Assembly (NCBI GenBank): GCA_027063065.1
Contig: JAMOSO010000071.1
Coordinates: forward strand, 14,216-78,215
Reading direction: 5' to 3'
Origin: Planctomycetota bacterium
Lineage (GTDB): Bacteria > Planctomycetota > JAMOSO01
DNA: 64,000 nt
In this document: piece after piece, positions 8,250-16,429 of the stretch
Layout: every line of letters begins with the position of its first letter
Position numbering within the stretch: the first letter of the stretch is position 1
Program-made: the position numbers and the translations under genes
The notes under the pieces: generated by a model
The model's database searches: none
The model's input: only the letters and a program-made list of their open reading frames with translations
Told to the model about the DNA's origin: nothing

Positions 8250-10293
8250 TTTTCAACTCCACTATTTTGACTTTGTCCGCAGGTATTTTAAAACTATAAA
8301 TACCGTTTTTAAAATTTGTTTTGATTTGTTTATTATTTAAATAAACAGTAGGGGTATGTATGCTTCTAAATTCAAATAAGCCACTTTTGCAAAACAATTT
8401 GATTTTGGCTAAAAAATTATGTTTGGTCAATTGTGGGGCTAATAGATTGTGAGTAGATTTTTTTAAACTGAAAATGTTTTTTGGATTTGCACTTAGGTAA
8501 ATTTTAGTATTTTTTGCATTTATACTTACATATAAAGAATTGCAAAAATAGTCCCATCCCAAAACACCTTTTGATTTTTGCATATCAACGGCACGAGTTT
8601 CGTTATCAAATCTGATGGTTTTTAAATAACCATTAGTTTTAAATTGCCAAGCGGAATTATCATCTGAAAGTCTATAAATTTTTAGTGATGTAAAATCTAA
8701 AACCATTCGGCAATAATCAGCTACATCAATCCAATTGAGTTCTTGTTTGCTTAGCCAAGCATATATTTTTTTTAATGAGTTTAACCCCGCCTGATTTTCA
8801 CAAATATAAAAATGATAGTATAAATTTAGTGCAATCAGTCTAGGTGAGGCTGTGTTTTTGAAAGTATCTAAAATATGTACAAAGCCGCCTTTATCTTGAT
8901 GCCAGCCGTTAGTGTATAAATATTCATTGCCTGCTGGTGCGTATATTTGTAACTCTTTGCCTTTTGCTACTGTAAGTGGTGCAATAGTAGCACGACTGTT
9001 ATATATAGCATCATATCTTGAGTTACCGCCATTTAGATTTAAATAACCGTTTTTGCGTAGCAATGCTATTTGTGCTTCGGTTGGGTCACAGTCACCAGTC
9101 CATAAAAACACCTGAGCTTTTTTGTTTTTTGGAACAGTTAATTTTTCAACTAATTTAATAGCGCCAACAGTTTCAAGGTAATCACTATAAATATAGTGGG
9201 GATATTTTATGCCGACTTTATGTTTTGCCCAATTCATAGGGTGGCAGTATCCATGTGCTGTAGGTTGTACATGGGGAAGTTGCATAATATTTTTAAAGAC
9301 ATCTAGTTGATTGTGTACTAAGCCGTTTTTATCTATCCGACAAGCAACTAATCCGATAGTAATAGGATATGTATTAGTTTTTAATATTTCATCATAGCAG
9401 ACTTCGGGAGAAATTCTTTGACGCCCTGGCAAGTTAATGCTTTTGTTTGCCATACCATCGCCATCGATATGCGAAAATGCAACTCGACAACCTGTAATGG
9501 TAGTAACATCAGCTTTAGGTAAATTTTGTGTGTTGAATGCGGCTTCTAAAAATATAAAAGGGTTTAAATCCCAACTGATTTGCCATTGTGGCGCTTCAAA
9601 AACTCTGTAAGCAAAATTTGGCTCACTGATAAATCCTCCACGCTTGCCAACACCAATAGCTATAGCTTGTGAATCGGCAATATCTTTTAGATATGTAATC
9701 CTCCAAGCTTGCATACCAAATCCCGAAGGGCGAATGTCGTGATAAATCAAATCTTGTGGTGGTAGTTTGGTTTCGTAATCAAATAAGTTTTTTTGCTCTT
9801 TGAGGTTGTGGTATTGCACACGAATAGGATCTATTAAATCTCCGTATTTGCCATAAGATAAACCCATAGCATTTAAAACTTGCGTGTATAAATGTTCATC
9901 GACACTTTTGCCTTGCATGTTGGTTTCGGCTCCTAAGCTACCAATTAATACAACGCGTTGATTGTTGTTTAGTTGTTTTAATAACCATTTCAGATACATG
10001 GCAGGATGTTGCATTTTTTGGTCATTAAACCAAATTAAAATCCCACGATATTTGGATGTGTCAATCAGCTTGTCTTTGGTTATATCTAAATAATCCACCA
10101 TTAAACCAAGGCGGTTAAGGGGCATTTCTAACCGTCCGTGGATATTGCTTTTTATTACAGAAGTCTCATTAGAGTCAAATAATGCTAAAATCCGTCTCGG
10201 TTCTATTTTTGAAGTGCTTGCAAGTATGTTTGATTGATTGTAGCATAAAAAAATGCTTAAAAATACAATTATGATGCCCCACCTTTTATGCAT
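8239..10293 (-). CDS. pelA: PelA-like polysaccharide deacetylase lacking the hydrolase domain
   Basis: 684 residues with an N-terminal signal peptide (hydrophobic 7-24). After a Rossmann-like middle domain (about 30-260) comes the deacetylase domain: SHIDGDG at 274-280 supplies the metal-binding and catalytic aspartates and HGYCHP at 347-352 the histidines, as in CE18 PelA. A beta-rich C-terminal region follows. PelA partly de-N-acetylates Pel in the periplasm, making it cationic. Pseudomonas PelA is about 948 residues because it starts with a GH166 hydrolase domain; that domain is absent here and a related hydrolase is encoded divergently at 10322. It is the first gene of the pel operon; the start has AAGG upstream. 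Confidence 0.9.
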   Translation of the reverse strand: MHKRWGIIIVFLSIFLCYNQSNILASTSKIEPRRILALFDSNETSVIKSNIHGRLEMPLNRLGLMVDYLDITKDKLIDTSKYRGILIWFNDQKMQHPAMYLKWLLKQLNNNQRVVLIGSLGAETNMQGKSVDEHLYTQVLNAMGLSYGKYGDLIDPIRVQYHNLKEQKNLFDYETKLPPQDLIYHDIRPSGFGMQAWRITYLKDIADSQAIAIGVGKRGGFISEPNFAYRVFEAPQWQISWDLNPFIFLEAAFNTQNLPKADVTTITGCRVAFSHIDGDGMANKSINLPGRQRISPEVCYDEILKTNTYPITIGLVACRIDKNGLVHNQLDVFKNIMQLPHVQPTAHGYCHPMNWAKHKVGIKYPHYIYSDYLETVGAIKLVEKLTVPKNKKAQVFLWTGDCDPTEAQIALLRKNGYLNLNGGNSRYDAIYNSRATIAPLTVAKGKELQIYAPAGNEYLYTNGWHQDKGGFVHILDTFKNTASPRLIALNLYYHFYICENQAGLNSLKKIYAWLSKQELNWIDVADYCRMVLDFTSLKIYRLSDDNSAWQFKTNGYLKTIRFDNETRAVDMQKSKGVLGWDYFCNSLYVSINAKNTKIYLSANPKNIFSLKKSTHNLLAPQLTKHNFLAKIKLFCKSGLFEFRSIHTPTVYLNNKQIKTNFKNGIYSFKIPADKVKIVELKIGF

Positions 10294-10321
10294 TTAAGAT
10301 ACCTTTTTTAGGAAATAAACT

Positions 10322-11254
10322 ATGTTTAATTATACTGTTTTGCGCTTTATTCTCAAGTTTAAGAACTTTTGTTTAATTAATTTTATATTGTTTTTTATAT
10401 GTATTTCTCAATGTATTGCCAGGGTCGATATTCAGTCATATTCGTATATATTGCAGGCGGAACAAGAGGTCAGTTCTAAGCAAGACGCTATTAAAAAATT
10501 GCGTGCTTTAGATAGTGATTTAATAATTTTAGATGCCAAATTTAGTAATACACAGAAATGGCTACCAAGTGATTTAGATGCAATACGCAATGGCAAAGTA
10601 GCAAAAAAAGTAATTTGTTATCTTTCAATAGGTGAGGCAGAAAATTATCGTGATTATTGGCAAACTTCTTGGGATAAAAATCCTCCATCGTGGTTGCTTG
10701 CCGAAAATCCAAATTGGGCAGGTAATTTTAAAGTGCAATATTGGAACGCAAATTGGCAAAAAATAATTTTACAAGATGTTGATAGTATAATGCTTCAAGG
10801 CTTTGATGGTCTATTTTTAGATATAGTTGATGGTTTTGAGTTTTTTGAAGAGCAGGGCGATAAATATATAGATTATAAGATTAATAGTTTAACAAAACAT
10901 AGTTATCGTCAAGATATGGTAAACTGGATAGGTTTAATAGCCAAGCGAGCTAAAGTAATAAAACATGATGCTTATATTGTACCGCAAAATGGTATACAGT
11001 TATTGCAAGAACCAAATTATACACAATACATTACTGCTCAGGCGTTAGAAGATTTATATACACTAAATAATAAAAAACAAAGCATAAGTAGAATAGAATA
11101 TATTTTAAACTTTGCTAAGGATTGTTTAGAGATTCCAATTTTAACTACTGAGTATCCTAGCAAAGAGAATATTAAAAAATATGCGCAACAAAAATCCGAA
11201 TATTATGCAACAATATTATTATTGACCAATAGGGATTTAACTAATTATCAATAG
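10322..11254 (+). CDS. GH114/GH166-like secreted glycoside hydrolase (stand-alone PelA hydrolase domain)
   Basis: 310 residues with a hydrophobic N-terminal segment (about 15-33) that reads as a signal peptide. The body is a TIM-barrel of the TM1410/GH114 type: VICYLSIGEAENYR at 97-110 (E105) and GFDGLFLDIVDGFEF at 160-174 (D167, D170) are the family's conserved strand ends with acidic catalytic candidates. GH114 and GH166 enzymes cleave alpha-1,4-galactosaminidic bonds in polymers such as Pel. The gene is divergent from pelA across only 28 bases and overlaps trmB tail-to-tail by 14. I infer it supplies the Pel hydrolase function missing from PelA. AGGA precedes the start. Whether it is GH114 or GH166 proper needs a profile search. 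Confidence 0.82.
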   Translation: MFNYTVLRFILKFKNFCLINFILFFICISQCIARVDIQSYSYILQAEQEVSSKQDAIKKLRALDSDLIILDAKFSNTQKWLPSDLDAIRNGKVAKKVICYLSIGEAENYRDYWQTSWDKNPPSWLLAENPNWAGNFKVQYWNANWQKIILQDVDSIMLQGFDGLFLDIVDGFEFFEEQGDKYIDYKINSLTKHSYRQDMVNWIGLIAKRAKVIKHDAYIVPQNGIQLLQEPNYTQYITAQALEDLYTLNNKKQSISRIEYILNFAKDCLEIPILTTEYPSKENIKKYAQQKSEYYATILLLTNRDLTNYQ

Positions 11255-11891
11255 TATCTAAAGAAAAACAGACATAAAAAATTTGTCTGCCCATAGCTAT
11301 ATGGCGTTTTTCGTAGACGGTTTCAATTAAAACCTCTTCGTCTTGACTTGGATTGTTTTTTAAATCTCGTATAAGGCTATGTATGCGAATGCCTTTGGTT
11401 GTGTTTAATGTTTCTATTGTATATTCAAATAATTCAGGATTGTCGGTTTTAAAATGTAACAGAGAAGTATCTTTAAATATGCAACGGTAACATTCTAAAA
11501 ACCTTGGAGAAGTCAAACGCCTGCTGGCCTTTGCTGGGAACGGATCAGAAAACGGTATCCATGCGCAATCTAATTCATTAGGCATAAAATAGTTGTCTAA
11601 AAATTCGCAACGTATTCTTAAAAAAGCAACATTTGTTAAGTTTTCTTCTATGGCGGTTAAAGCGCCTCGCCAAATCCTTGCCCCTTTGATGTCGATACCT
11701 ATAAAGTTTCTATTTGGATATTTTTTAGCTAGTGCCAAAGTGTAATCACCATATCCACAGCCTATTTCAATTGTAATGGGATTGTTGTTTTTAAAGTAAC
11801 TTTGCCAGTTGCCTTTTATTTTGTCATCTGTTTGAAAGACATTGGGCATTTGGTCAATTTCATTAAATTTTTTTTGTTTATTTCTAGCCAT
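11241..11891 (-). CDS. trmB: tRNA (guanine-N7-)-methyltransferase TrmB
   Basis: 216 residues. The SAM-binding motif IEIGCGYGDYTLALA (41-55) followed by the acidic strand FIGIDIKGARIWRG (63-76) and the WIPFSDPFPA motif identify TrmB, which methylates N7 of G46 in the variable loop of many tRNAs using S-adenosylmethionine. The length is slightly short of E. coli TrmB (239). The substitution of Pro-Phe-Ser-Asp-Pro for the usual Pro-Asp-Pro stretch is a small family variation. The stop lies inside the 3' end of the convergent hydrolase gene. Confidence 0.93.
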   Translation of the reverse strand: MARNKQKKFNEIDQMPNVFQTDDKIKGNWQSYFKNNNPITIEIGCGYGDYTLALAKKYPNRNFIGIDIKGARIWRGALTAIEENLTNVAFLRIRCEFLDNYFMPNELDCAWIPFSDPFPAKASRRLTSPRFLECYRCIFKDTSLLHFKTDNPELFEYTIETLNTTKGIRIHSLIRDLKNNPSQDEEVLIETVYEKRHIAMGRQIFYVCFSLDTIDN

Positions 11892-11950
11892 GGCGAGTTA
11901 TTGTGTTGATTTTAGGCGTATGGTCAAGTATTCAATGGGTTTTCTGTATA

Positions 11951-12077
11951 ATAAAAAACCCCAACTTAAAAGTTGGGGTTTCGTTAAAAGAGCTCCGCGA
12001 CCGTAGTCCAAGATAGTTTTAAAATTCGTTCGTGGCCTTTTAACTGTCTATAGGTTAGTGTTAAAAAAAAATTTTTC
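11951..12077 (-). ncRNA. Candidate structured small RNA with intrinsic terminator
   Basis: The stretch between trmB and the zinc-ribbon gene holds no convincing ORF but shows nested complementarity: arms 11983-11990 with 12037-12044 (8 bp), then 11995-12000 with 12030-12035 (6 bp including a G-U), followed on the minus strand by a strong G/C terminator hairpin (11957-11980) and a T run. A promoter-like TTGACA lies upstream on the same strand. Together this looks like an independent transcript of about 125 nt. It matches no RNA family I recognise. The start position is estimated from the promoter and could be off by several bases. Confidence 0.45.
11957..11980 (-). terminator. Intrinsic terminator of the candidate small RNA
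   Basis: A perfect 11-bp inverted repeat (AACCCCAACTT / AAGTTGGGGTT) with a 2-base loop. On the minus strand the hairpin is followed by TTTTTT, on the plus strand by TTTCG, so it works best for minus-strand transcription. Confidence 0.8.
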
Positions 12078-12083
12078 AAAAAA

Positions 12084-12114
12084 ATTTTAACATTTGTAGT
12101 TAACTCGTTGTCAA
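12084..12114 (-). promoter_or_regulatory. Promoter candidate for the small RNA
   Basis: On the minus strand a perfect TTGACA (12114-12109) is followed after 18 bases by TTAAAA (or after 19 by TAAAAT). Transcription would begin near 12077, directly ahead of the structured region. The spacing is slightly long and the surroundings are A/T-rich, so this is a candidate only. Confidence 0.4.
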
Positions 12115-12228
12115 ATAAGGGTTTAGTTATAAAGTTTTTTTCCGTTGATAATTAATAGTATTTTTTGACTTAAGTTTTATTAAGCAAAGTCGATAAAAAG
12201 GCTATACGAGGTGTTATTTGGGGGTTAG

Positions 12229-13080
12229 ATGGATAAACAAAAATGTGATGCTTGTGGTGAAATACTTGCAAATGATGCATTTGTATGTAGCAGTTGCGGT
12301 TCATTGGTACGTGATATTGATGAAATTAATGAGGATACAGATAAAGCAATTAAATCGCAATTTTATGAACGTCGCCGCCGTGAAAGAACACCAGATTATG
12401 AGCATGCTATCAAAAAAACACATATTTTGTTTTTGGTTTTGGGTGCAGTCTTAACGGTTTTATTTGTGATGATGTTTATGGCATCTAAATCACGCAAGGA
12501 TAATCTTAGTACTTCTTCTGATAAAATAGCTAAGGAAACCAAGACAGTAGCTAAAGCACGTGTTAAATTAGAGGGAGAGTTAAATGCTATAAAGGTAGTC
12601 GCTGATTTAAGTGAGCCAGGACGTGATTTTTATATAGTGCCTAATTTAGCAACAGTAGATGTTAAATTATCTGTTGCTACAGTTTTAGCTACAGGTAAAC
12701 CAACTTTAGATAAAAATGGTAAGGGTCGTATATCACTTAAACCAATTTCAGATCCTTATGCACCTATTATTGCTGATATTTTTTATAAAGATGGTAAACC
12801 TTTTAGGGTTTTAATTCCTAAAAATATAGAGCGTATTAAAAAAATTAATGGGGCAGAGTTAGAGGTGATTTCTAAGTTTAATTATATGTTTGAACAAAAA
12901 CGTCAACAGCTTAGTCCAGAAGAGATTGATGAATTGCGTAGGCAAATAACCGAAGACGCAGGTTATGATTATGATGCAGAAGTTGGTTCTGGATTTTGGC
13001 GAGCTTGTTACGAGTCTGAGTTATGGCGTGAGGAGTATCCTCTTTCTGCATTTTTTGGCTTAGTGCAAAAAAACAAATAG
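12229..13080 (+). CDS. Zinc-ribbon, single-pass membrane protein of unknown function
   Basis: 283 residues. An N-terminal zinc ribbon has two cysteine pairs (CDACGEILANDAFVCSSCG, residues 6-24), then a basic linker (YERRRRERTPDYEHAIKKTH) and one transmembrane helix (about 66-84), leaving a C-terminal domain of about 195 residues outside the cytoplasm. That domain has a beta-rich first half (KARVKLEGELNAIKVVADL) and an acidic helical tail. A GGGGG-containing ribosome binding site precedes the ATG. It stands alone between the small RNA locus and the convergent GT41 gene. I do not recognise the family; a sensor or assembly factor is possible but unproven. Confidence 0.85.
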   Translation: MDKQKCDACGEILANDAFVCSSCGSLVRDIDEINEDTDKAIKSQFYERRRRERTPDYEHAIKKTHILFLVLGAVLTVLFVMMFMASKSRKDNLSTSSDKIAKETKTVAKARVKLEGELNAIKVVADLSEPGRDFYIVPNLATVDVKLSVATVLATGKPTLDKNGKGRISLKPISDPYAPIIADIFYKDGKPFRVLIPKNIERIKKINGAELEVISKFNYMFEQKRQQLSPEEIDELRRQITEDAGYDYDAEVGSGFWRACYESELWREEYPLSAFFGLVQKNK

Positions 13081-13082
13081 CC

Positions 13083-14720
13083 CTATAAAAGATTTTTTAA
13101 TAATATTTCAAATTCTGTTGTCCAGTTTTTGTTATTTATGGTTTTTAAATGATTGTTTATTTTGTCTTTTAAATAGCTAGTGCCATTTTTAATAAACAAA
13201 TCGGCTTGTGATAAATATTGTTGTTTGGTAGTAGTTATGCAGTCTGTTAAGTTAAAGCTATGCAAAAAGGCACTTGAGGTACGTTTGACATGCGTGTCGC
13301 CCTGTAATGTTAGCACTGGCACACCCATAGCTAAAATTTCACAAGTGGTTGTAGTTCCATTGTATGGGTAAGTATCTAAACAAAACTCGCAGGCTATAAT
13401 GTTTTGACGGTGGCGCATTATATCTTTTTCGCCAGGCAATATAGTAATGCGGTTTTTATTAATATTTACGCTTAGGTCTTTTAATAATCTTTGTTTTGTA
13501 TCTTCTAACTTAAAGTTTCTGGAACTTATGATTAAATGAACTTTGGGATTGTTTTGTAAAATTTGATTCCAAAGAGCAATGAGTTTAGGGTTTAACTTAG
13601 CGATATTATTAAAAGAGCCAATAATATAACAATCTTCAGGTATATTTAATTGTTGTTTTAAATTAATTGTGTTTGGTGGCTTTTTAAAAGGAATAAATGG
13701 TAAAAAAATATGTTTTGGCATTCTGATTAAAATTTCACTATATAAATTTTGGGCATCTGGCAAATCTACTAATGTGTCACTTAATCTAAAATCAATTTCT
13801 TTAAGTCCAGTAGTATTTGGGTATCCCCAAGCAGTGATTATTTTAGGTGCTGGTTTTAATTTGCAAATTTCTAACCCATTATTTTGTGTATGTCCCGCAC
13901 ATTCAATTAATATATTTAGCTGATGATTGTAAATTGTTAAGGCAGCGTCTTTGGGTGACAGATTACTTATGTCGATAACTTTAAAATGTTTTTGAAACCA
14001 TATTGATAATTCATCATTGTATGTCTTTAAAGAAAATAAAGTTATGTCAAAATCTTTACTATGATTACTGATTATTTCTTTTAAAAATAATCCAACAGAA
14101 TGCTGTCTAAAATCAGGCGATAGATAGCCTATATGGATGTTTGTGTTATCAGATTTGTGTTGGTTAAAATTTTTAAAATAGTTTGAAGTTTGATTTAGAT
14201 CACCCCATAATTTATGTATGTTTGCTATGGTATTGGCTGGCAAATCTAAATAGTGTAAGTGTAACAACGTAAGATCTAAATCGTGATATTCCGCTTGAGA
14301 AAATGTAGTATTGCATAAGCCTTGAAAAACTATATCACTTAATTGCCATTTGTAAATTAAGGGTGCTATAGCTATCCAGTGTAGGTATGTTACAGCAGGC
14401 GTATGATGATTAGTTAGTAAGCGGTGGATATATTTTAAGGCAGATGGTAAATCTCCTAAATTAGCTTTTAATTTTATTAATTCCAATAAGCTTATTTCAA
14501 TATTGTGCGAAGTAGCTTTATTATTATGTACTATAAAGTATTCTAAAGATTTACAGGCCTCATTTAACAAACCTAAATCCAGTTGCATAATACCACAATA
14601 AAATGGTATTTCTGCGATAGGTGGTAAGCTTTGAAGCTTTTGCAACGCCATTTTTGTATGGCCATTTTGAAACAACTTTAATCCTTCTCGATAAATTGTT
14701 ATTAGCTCTTTTTTTTGCAT
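13083..14720 (-). CDS. TPR protein with GT41 (O-GlcNAc-transferase-like) domain
   Basis: 545 residues. Residues 1-190 are TPR-like helices; from about 194 the GT41 fold begins with NIHIGYLSPDFRQHSVG, where H207 matches the conserved histidine of O-GlcNAc transferases. Further family motifs are CAGHTQNNGLE, AWGYPNTTGL, the FNNIAKLNP loop and the C-terminal TTTTCEILAMGVPVLTLQGD / HVKRTSSAF nucleotide-sugar site. Bacterial homologues add sugars to Ser/Thr of proteins, including flagellins or adhesins, or work on surface glycans. The gene lies convergent with the zinc-ribbon gene and near flagellar genes at 15875-18136, so flagellin modification is a reasonable but untested guess. Confidence 0.88.
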   Translation of the reverse strand: MQKKELITIYREGLKLFQNGHTKMALQKLQSLPPIAEIPFYCGIMQLDLGLLNEACKSLEYFIVHNNKATSHNIEISLLELIKLKANLGDLPSALKYIHRLLTNHHTPAVTYLHWIAIAPLIYKWQLSDIVFQGLCNTTFSQAEYHDLDLTLLHLHYLDLPANTIANIHKLWGDLNQTSNYFKNFNQHKSDNTNIHIGYLSPDFRQHSVGLFLKEIISNHSKDFDITLFSLKTYNDELSIWFQKHFKVIDISNLSPKDAALTIYNHQLNILIECAGHTQNNGLEICKLKPAPKIITAWGYPNTTGLKEIDFRLSDTLVDLPDAQNLYSEILIRMPKHIFLPFIPFKKPPNTINLKQQLNIPEDCYIIGSFNNIAKLNPKLIALWNQILQNNPKVHLIISSRNFKLEDTKQRLLKDLSVNINKNRITILPGEKDIMRHRQNIIACEFCLDTYPYNGTTTTCEILAMGVPVLTLQGDTHVKRTSSAFLHSFNLTDCITTTKQQYLSQADLFIKNGTSYLKDKINNHLKTINNKNWTTEFEILLKNLL

Positions 14721-14764
14721 TTATTGAGTTTAATCATTTAAAAGTCGCAAACAAAGGACAAATA

Positions 14765-14792
14765 TTGAATTTTAGCCCTTTTTTGTTAAAAT
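14765..14792 (+). promoter_or_regulatory. Promoter candidate for DAHP synthase
   Basis: TTGAAT (14765-14770) and TAAAAT (14787-14792) separated by 16 bases, 33 bases upstream of the aroG-type start. No leader peptide or attenuator hairpin is visible. Confidence 0.4.
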
Positions 14793-14825
14793 ATTTTTTT
14801 ATTATTATCCTTATGAAAGAAAATT

Positions 14826-15875
14826 ATGTTAAAAATAGACAATGTTAATGTAAAAAGTATCGAACCATTGATGTCTCCTAATAGCCTTAAATCTGAATAT
14901 TCAATTAGTAGCGATGTAGTTGAGCAAATAAATCGTTCTCGCAATGATGTTTATAATATTATTAATCATCACGATTCACGTTTTTTGGTAATTACAGGGC
15001 CTTGTTCAATTCATGATGAAAAAATGGCATATGAATATGCTCAAAAATTGATAAAACTGCGTGCTGAAGTTGGCAATAAGATTATGCTTTTAATGAGAGT
15101 ATATTTTGAAAAACCACGCACTACAGTTGGTTGGAAGGGTTTGATTAATGATCCTGATTTAAACGGTACTTTAAATATTGCCAAGGGTTTGGCAAAGGCG
15201 CGTACTATTTTAACATCTATAGCAGAAATGGGTTTGCCAATAGCAACAGAATTTTTAGATCCGATTTCACCGCAGTATTATTCTGATTTAATTAGTTGGG
15301 TTGCTATTGGTGCGCGTACCACAGAAAGTCAAACGCATCGCGAAATGGCCAGTGGCGTTTCGGCTCCTGTTGGCTATAAAAATGGTACAAGAGGTAATTT
15401 AGATGTAGCTTTTAATGCTATGGAATCGGCTAGGCATTCGCATAGTTTTATTGGTATTGATGGCGAAGGTCGGGTAGGGACAGTACATACTTTAGGCAAT
15501 AAAGGGGGGCATTTAGTTTTGCGAGGTGGTAGTGATGGAGCTAATTATGATGCTAAATCTATTAATATAGCCGAAGAAGGCTTGCGTAATTCAGGTGCAA
15601 ATGAGGCTATTATTGTTGATTGTTCGCATGCTAATTCTTCTAAGGATCATAATCGTCAAGGTGTAGTATTAAAGGATATTTTATCACAAAAGCAAGCTGG
15701 TAATAAATCTATTGTAGGGTTGATGCTTGAAAGTAATCTAGCAGCTGGTAATCAAAAAGTGCCTGAAGATGTAAAATTATTAAAATATGGAGTATCCATT
15801 ACAGATGCCTGTATTGATTGGGATACAACAGAAACTTTAATTAGGGATTTAGCTAAGGGTTTGCCTAACGTATAA
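14826..15875 (+). CDS. aroG: 3-deoxy-7-phosphoheptulonate (DAHP) synthase, class I
   Basis: 349 residues, the usual length of AroF/G/H enzymes. It catalyses the first step of the shikimate pathway, joining phosphoenolpyruvate and erythrose 4-phosphate. Diagnostic motifs are VITGPCSIHD (metal-binding cysteine), KPRTTVGWKGLINDP, the GARTTESQTHREMASG loop and the C-terminal DCSHANSSKDH. I cannot tell which aromatic amino acid feeds back on it, so the symbol marks the family rather than the isozyme. Its stop overlaps the next start (TAATG), so the flagellar-type genes downstream may be co-transcribed with it. Confidence 0.93.
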   Translation: MLKIDNVNVKSIEPLMSPNSLKSEYSISSDVVEQINRSRNDVYNIINHHDSRFLVITGPCSIHDEKMAYEYAQKLIKLRAEVGNKIMLLMRVYFEKPRTTVGWKGLINDPDLNGTLNIAKGLAKARTILTSIAEMGLPIATEFLDPISPQYYSDLISWVAIGARTTESQTHREMASGVSAPVGYKNGTRGNLDVAFNAMESARHSHSFIGIDGEGRVGTVHTLGNKGGHLVLRGGSDGANYDAKSINIAEEGLRNSGANEAIIVDCSHANSSKDHNRQGVVLKDILSQKQAGNKSIVGLMLESNLAAGNQKVPEDVKLLKYGVSITDACIDWDTTETLIRDLAKGLPNV

Positions 15876-16429
15876 TGTTTGGCACGCAAGATATAAATAA
15901 CTGGTGGCCGTTTTTAGTTTTTTTAGCGGCCACTGGTATGTTGTTTTTTCGCTTGCGTTTAAGAAATGCTATGCAAAAGACTTCTTCGCGAGAGGAGGGT
16001 TTAGAGCGTTTAAAAGAATCAAATCGTCGAAAATCATTAGAGGGTATGTTGGTAGAGATTCACGATATTAACAGAGAATTAACAGCCCGTGTAGATAATA
16101 AATTATCCATAGTAAGTACTATAATTAAAAATATAGAAAATACCCCACAAGATAAAAATCTTATAAGTAAAATTGACATTTTAGAATCTCGTATAGTTGA
16201 GTTAGAAAAACGTTTAGGCGTTTTAGAAGACGGTACACAAACTAAGGTAGATTTAGATACGCAACAATGTATGTATGAACGACAAAATCGTCATGCGGAA
16301 GTCTTTAAGTTATTTAAAGATGGTTTGACCTCTTTGGAAATTGCAGAACAGGTTGGACGTCAAAGAGGCGAAATAGAATTGATTTTAGGTTTAGGTGGGA
16401 TTGATGCAAGTTCCAACACAACAGTCTAA
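15875..16429 (+). CDS. DUF2802-like membrane protein of a flagellar mini-operon
   Basis: 184 residues: one N-terminal transmembrane helix (about 9-26), a basic stretch, a coiled coil (about 75-125) and a C-terminal helix-turn-helix-like segment (LFKDGLTSLEIAEQVGRQRG, about 146-165). This architecture matches the DUF2802-type proteins often found next to flagellar or chemotaxis genes in proteobacteria. The ATG shares its first base with the stop of the DAHP synthase, and the 3' end overlaps the FliK-like gene by about 26 bases. The function of the family is not established. Confidence 0.75.
   Translation: MFGTQDINNWWPFLVFLAATGMLFFRLRLRNAMQKTSSREEGLERLKESNRRKSLEGMLVEIHDINRELTARVDNKLSIVSTIIKNIENTPQDKNLISKIDILESRIVELEKRLGVLEDGTQTKVDLDTQQCMYERQNRHAEVFKLFKDGLTSLEIAEQVGRQRGEIELILGLGGIDASSNTTV

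Noticed and set aside
11951-12077. Possibility that the structured stretch is 4.5S RNA, 6S RNA or tmRNA
   Set aside because: The conserved apical sequence of SRP RNA, the large central bubble of 6S and the tRNA-like ends of tmRNA are all absent.
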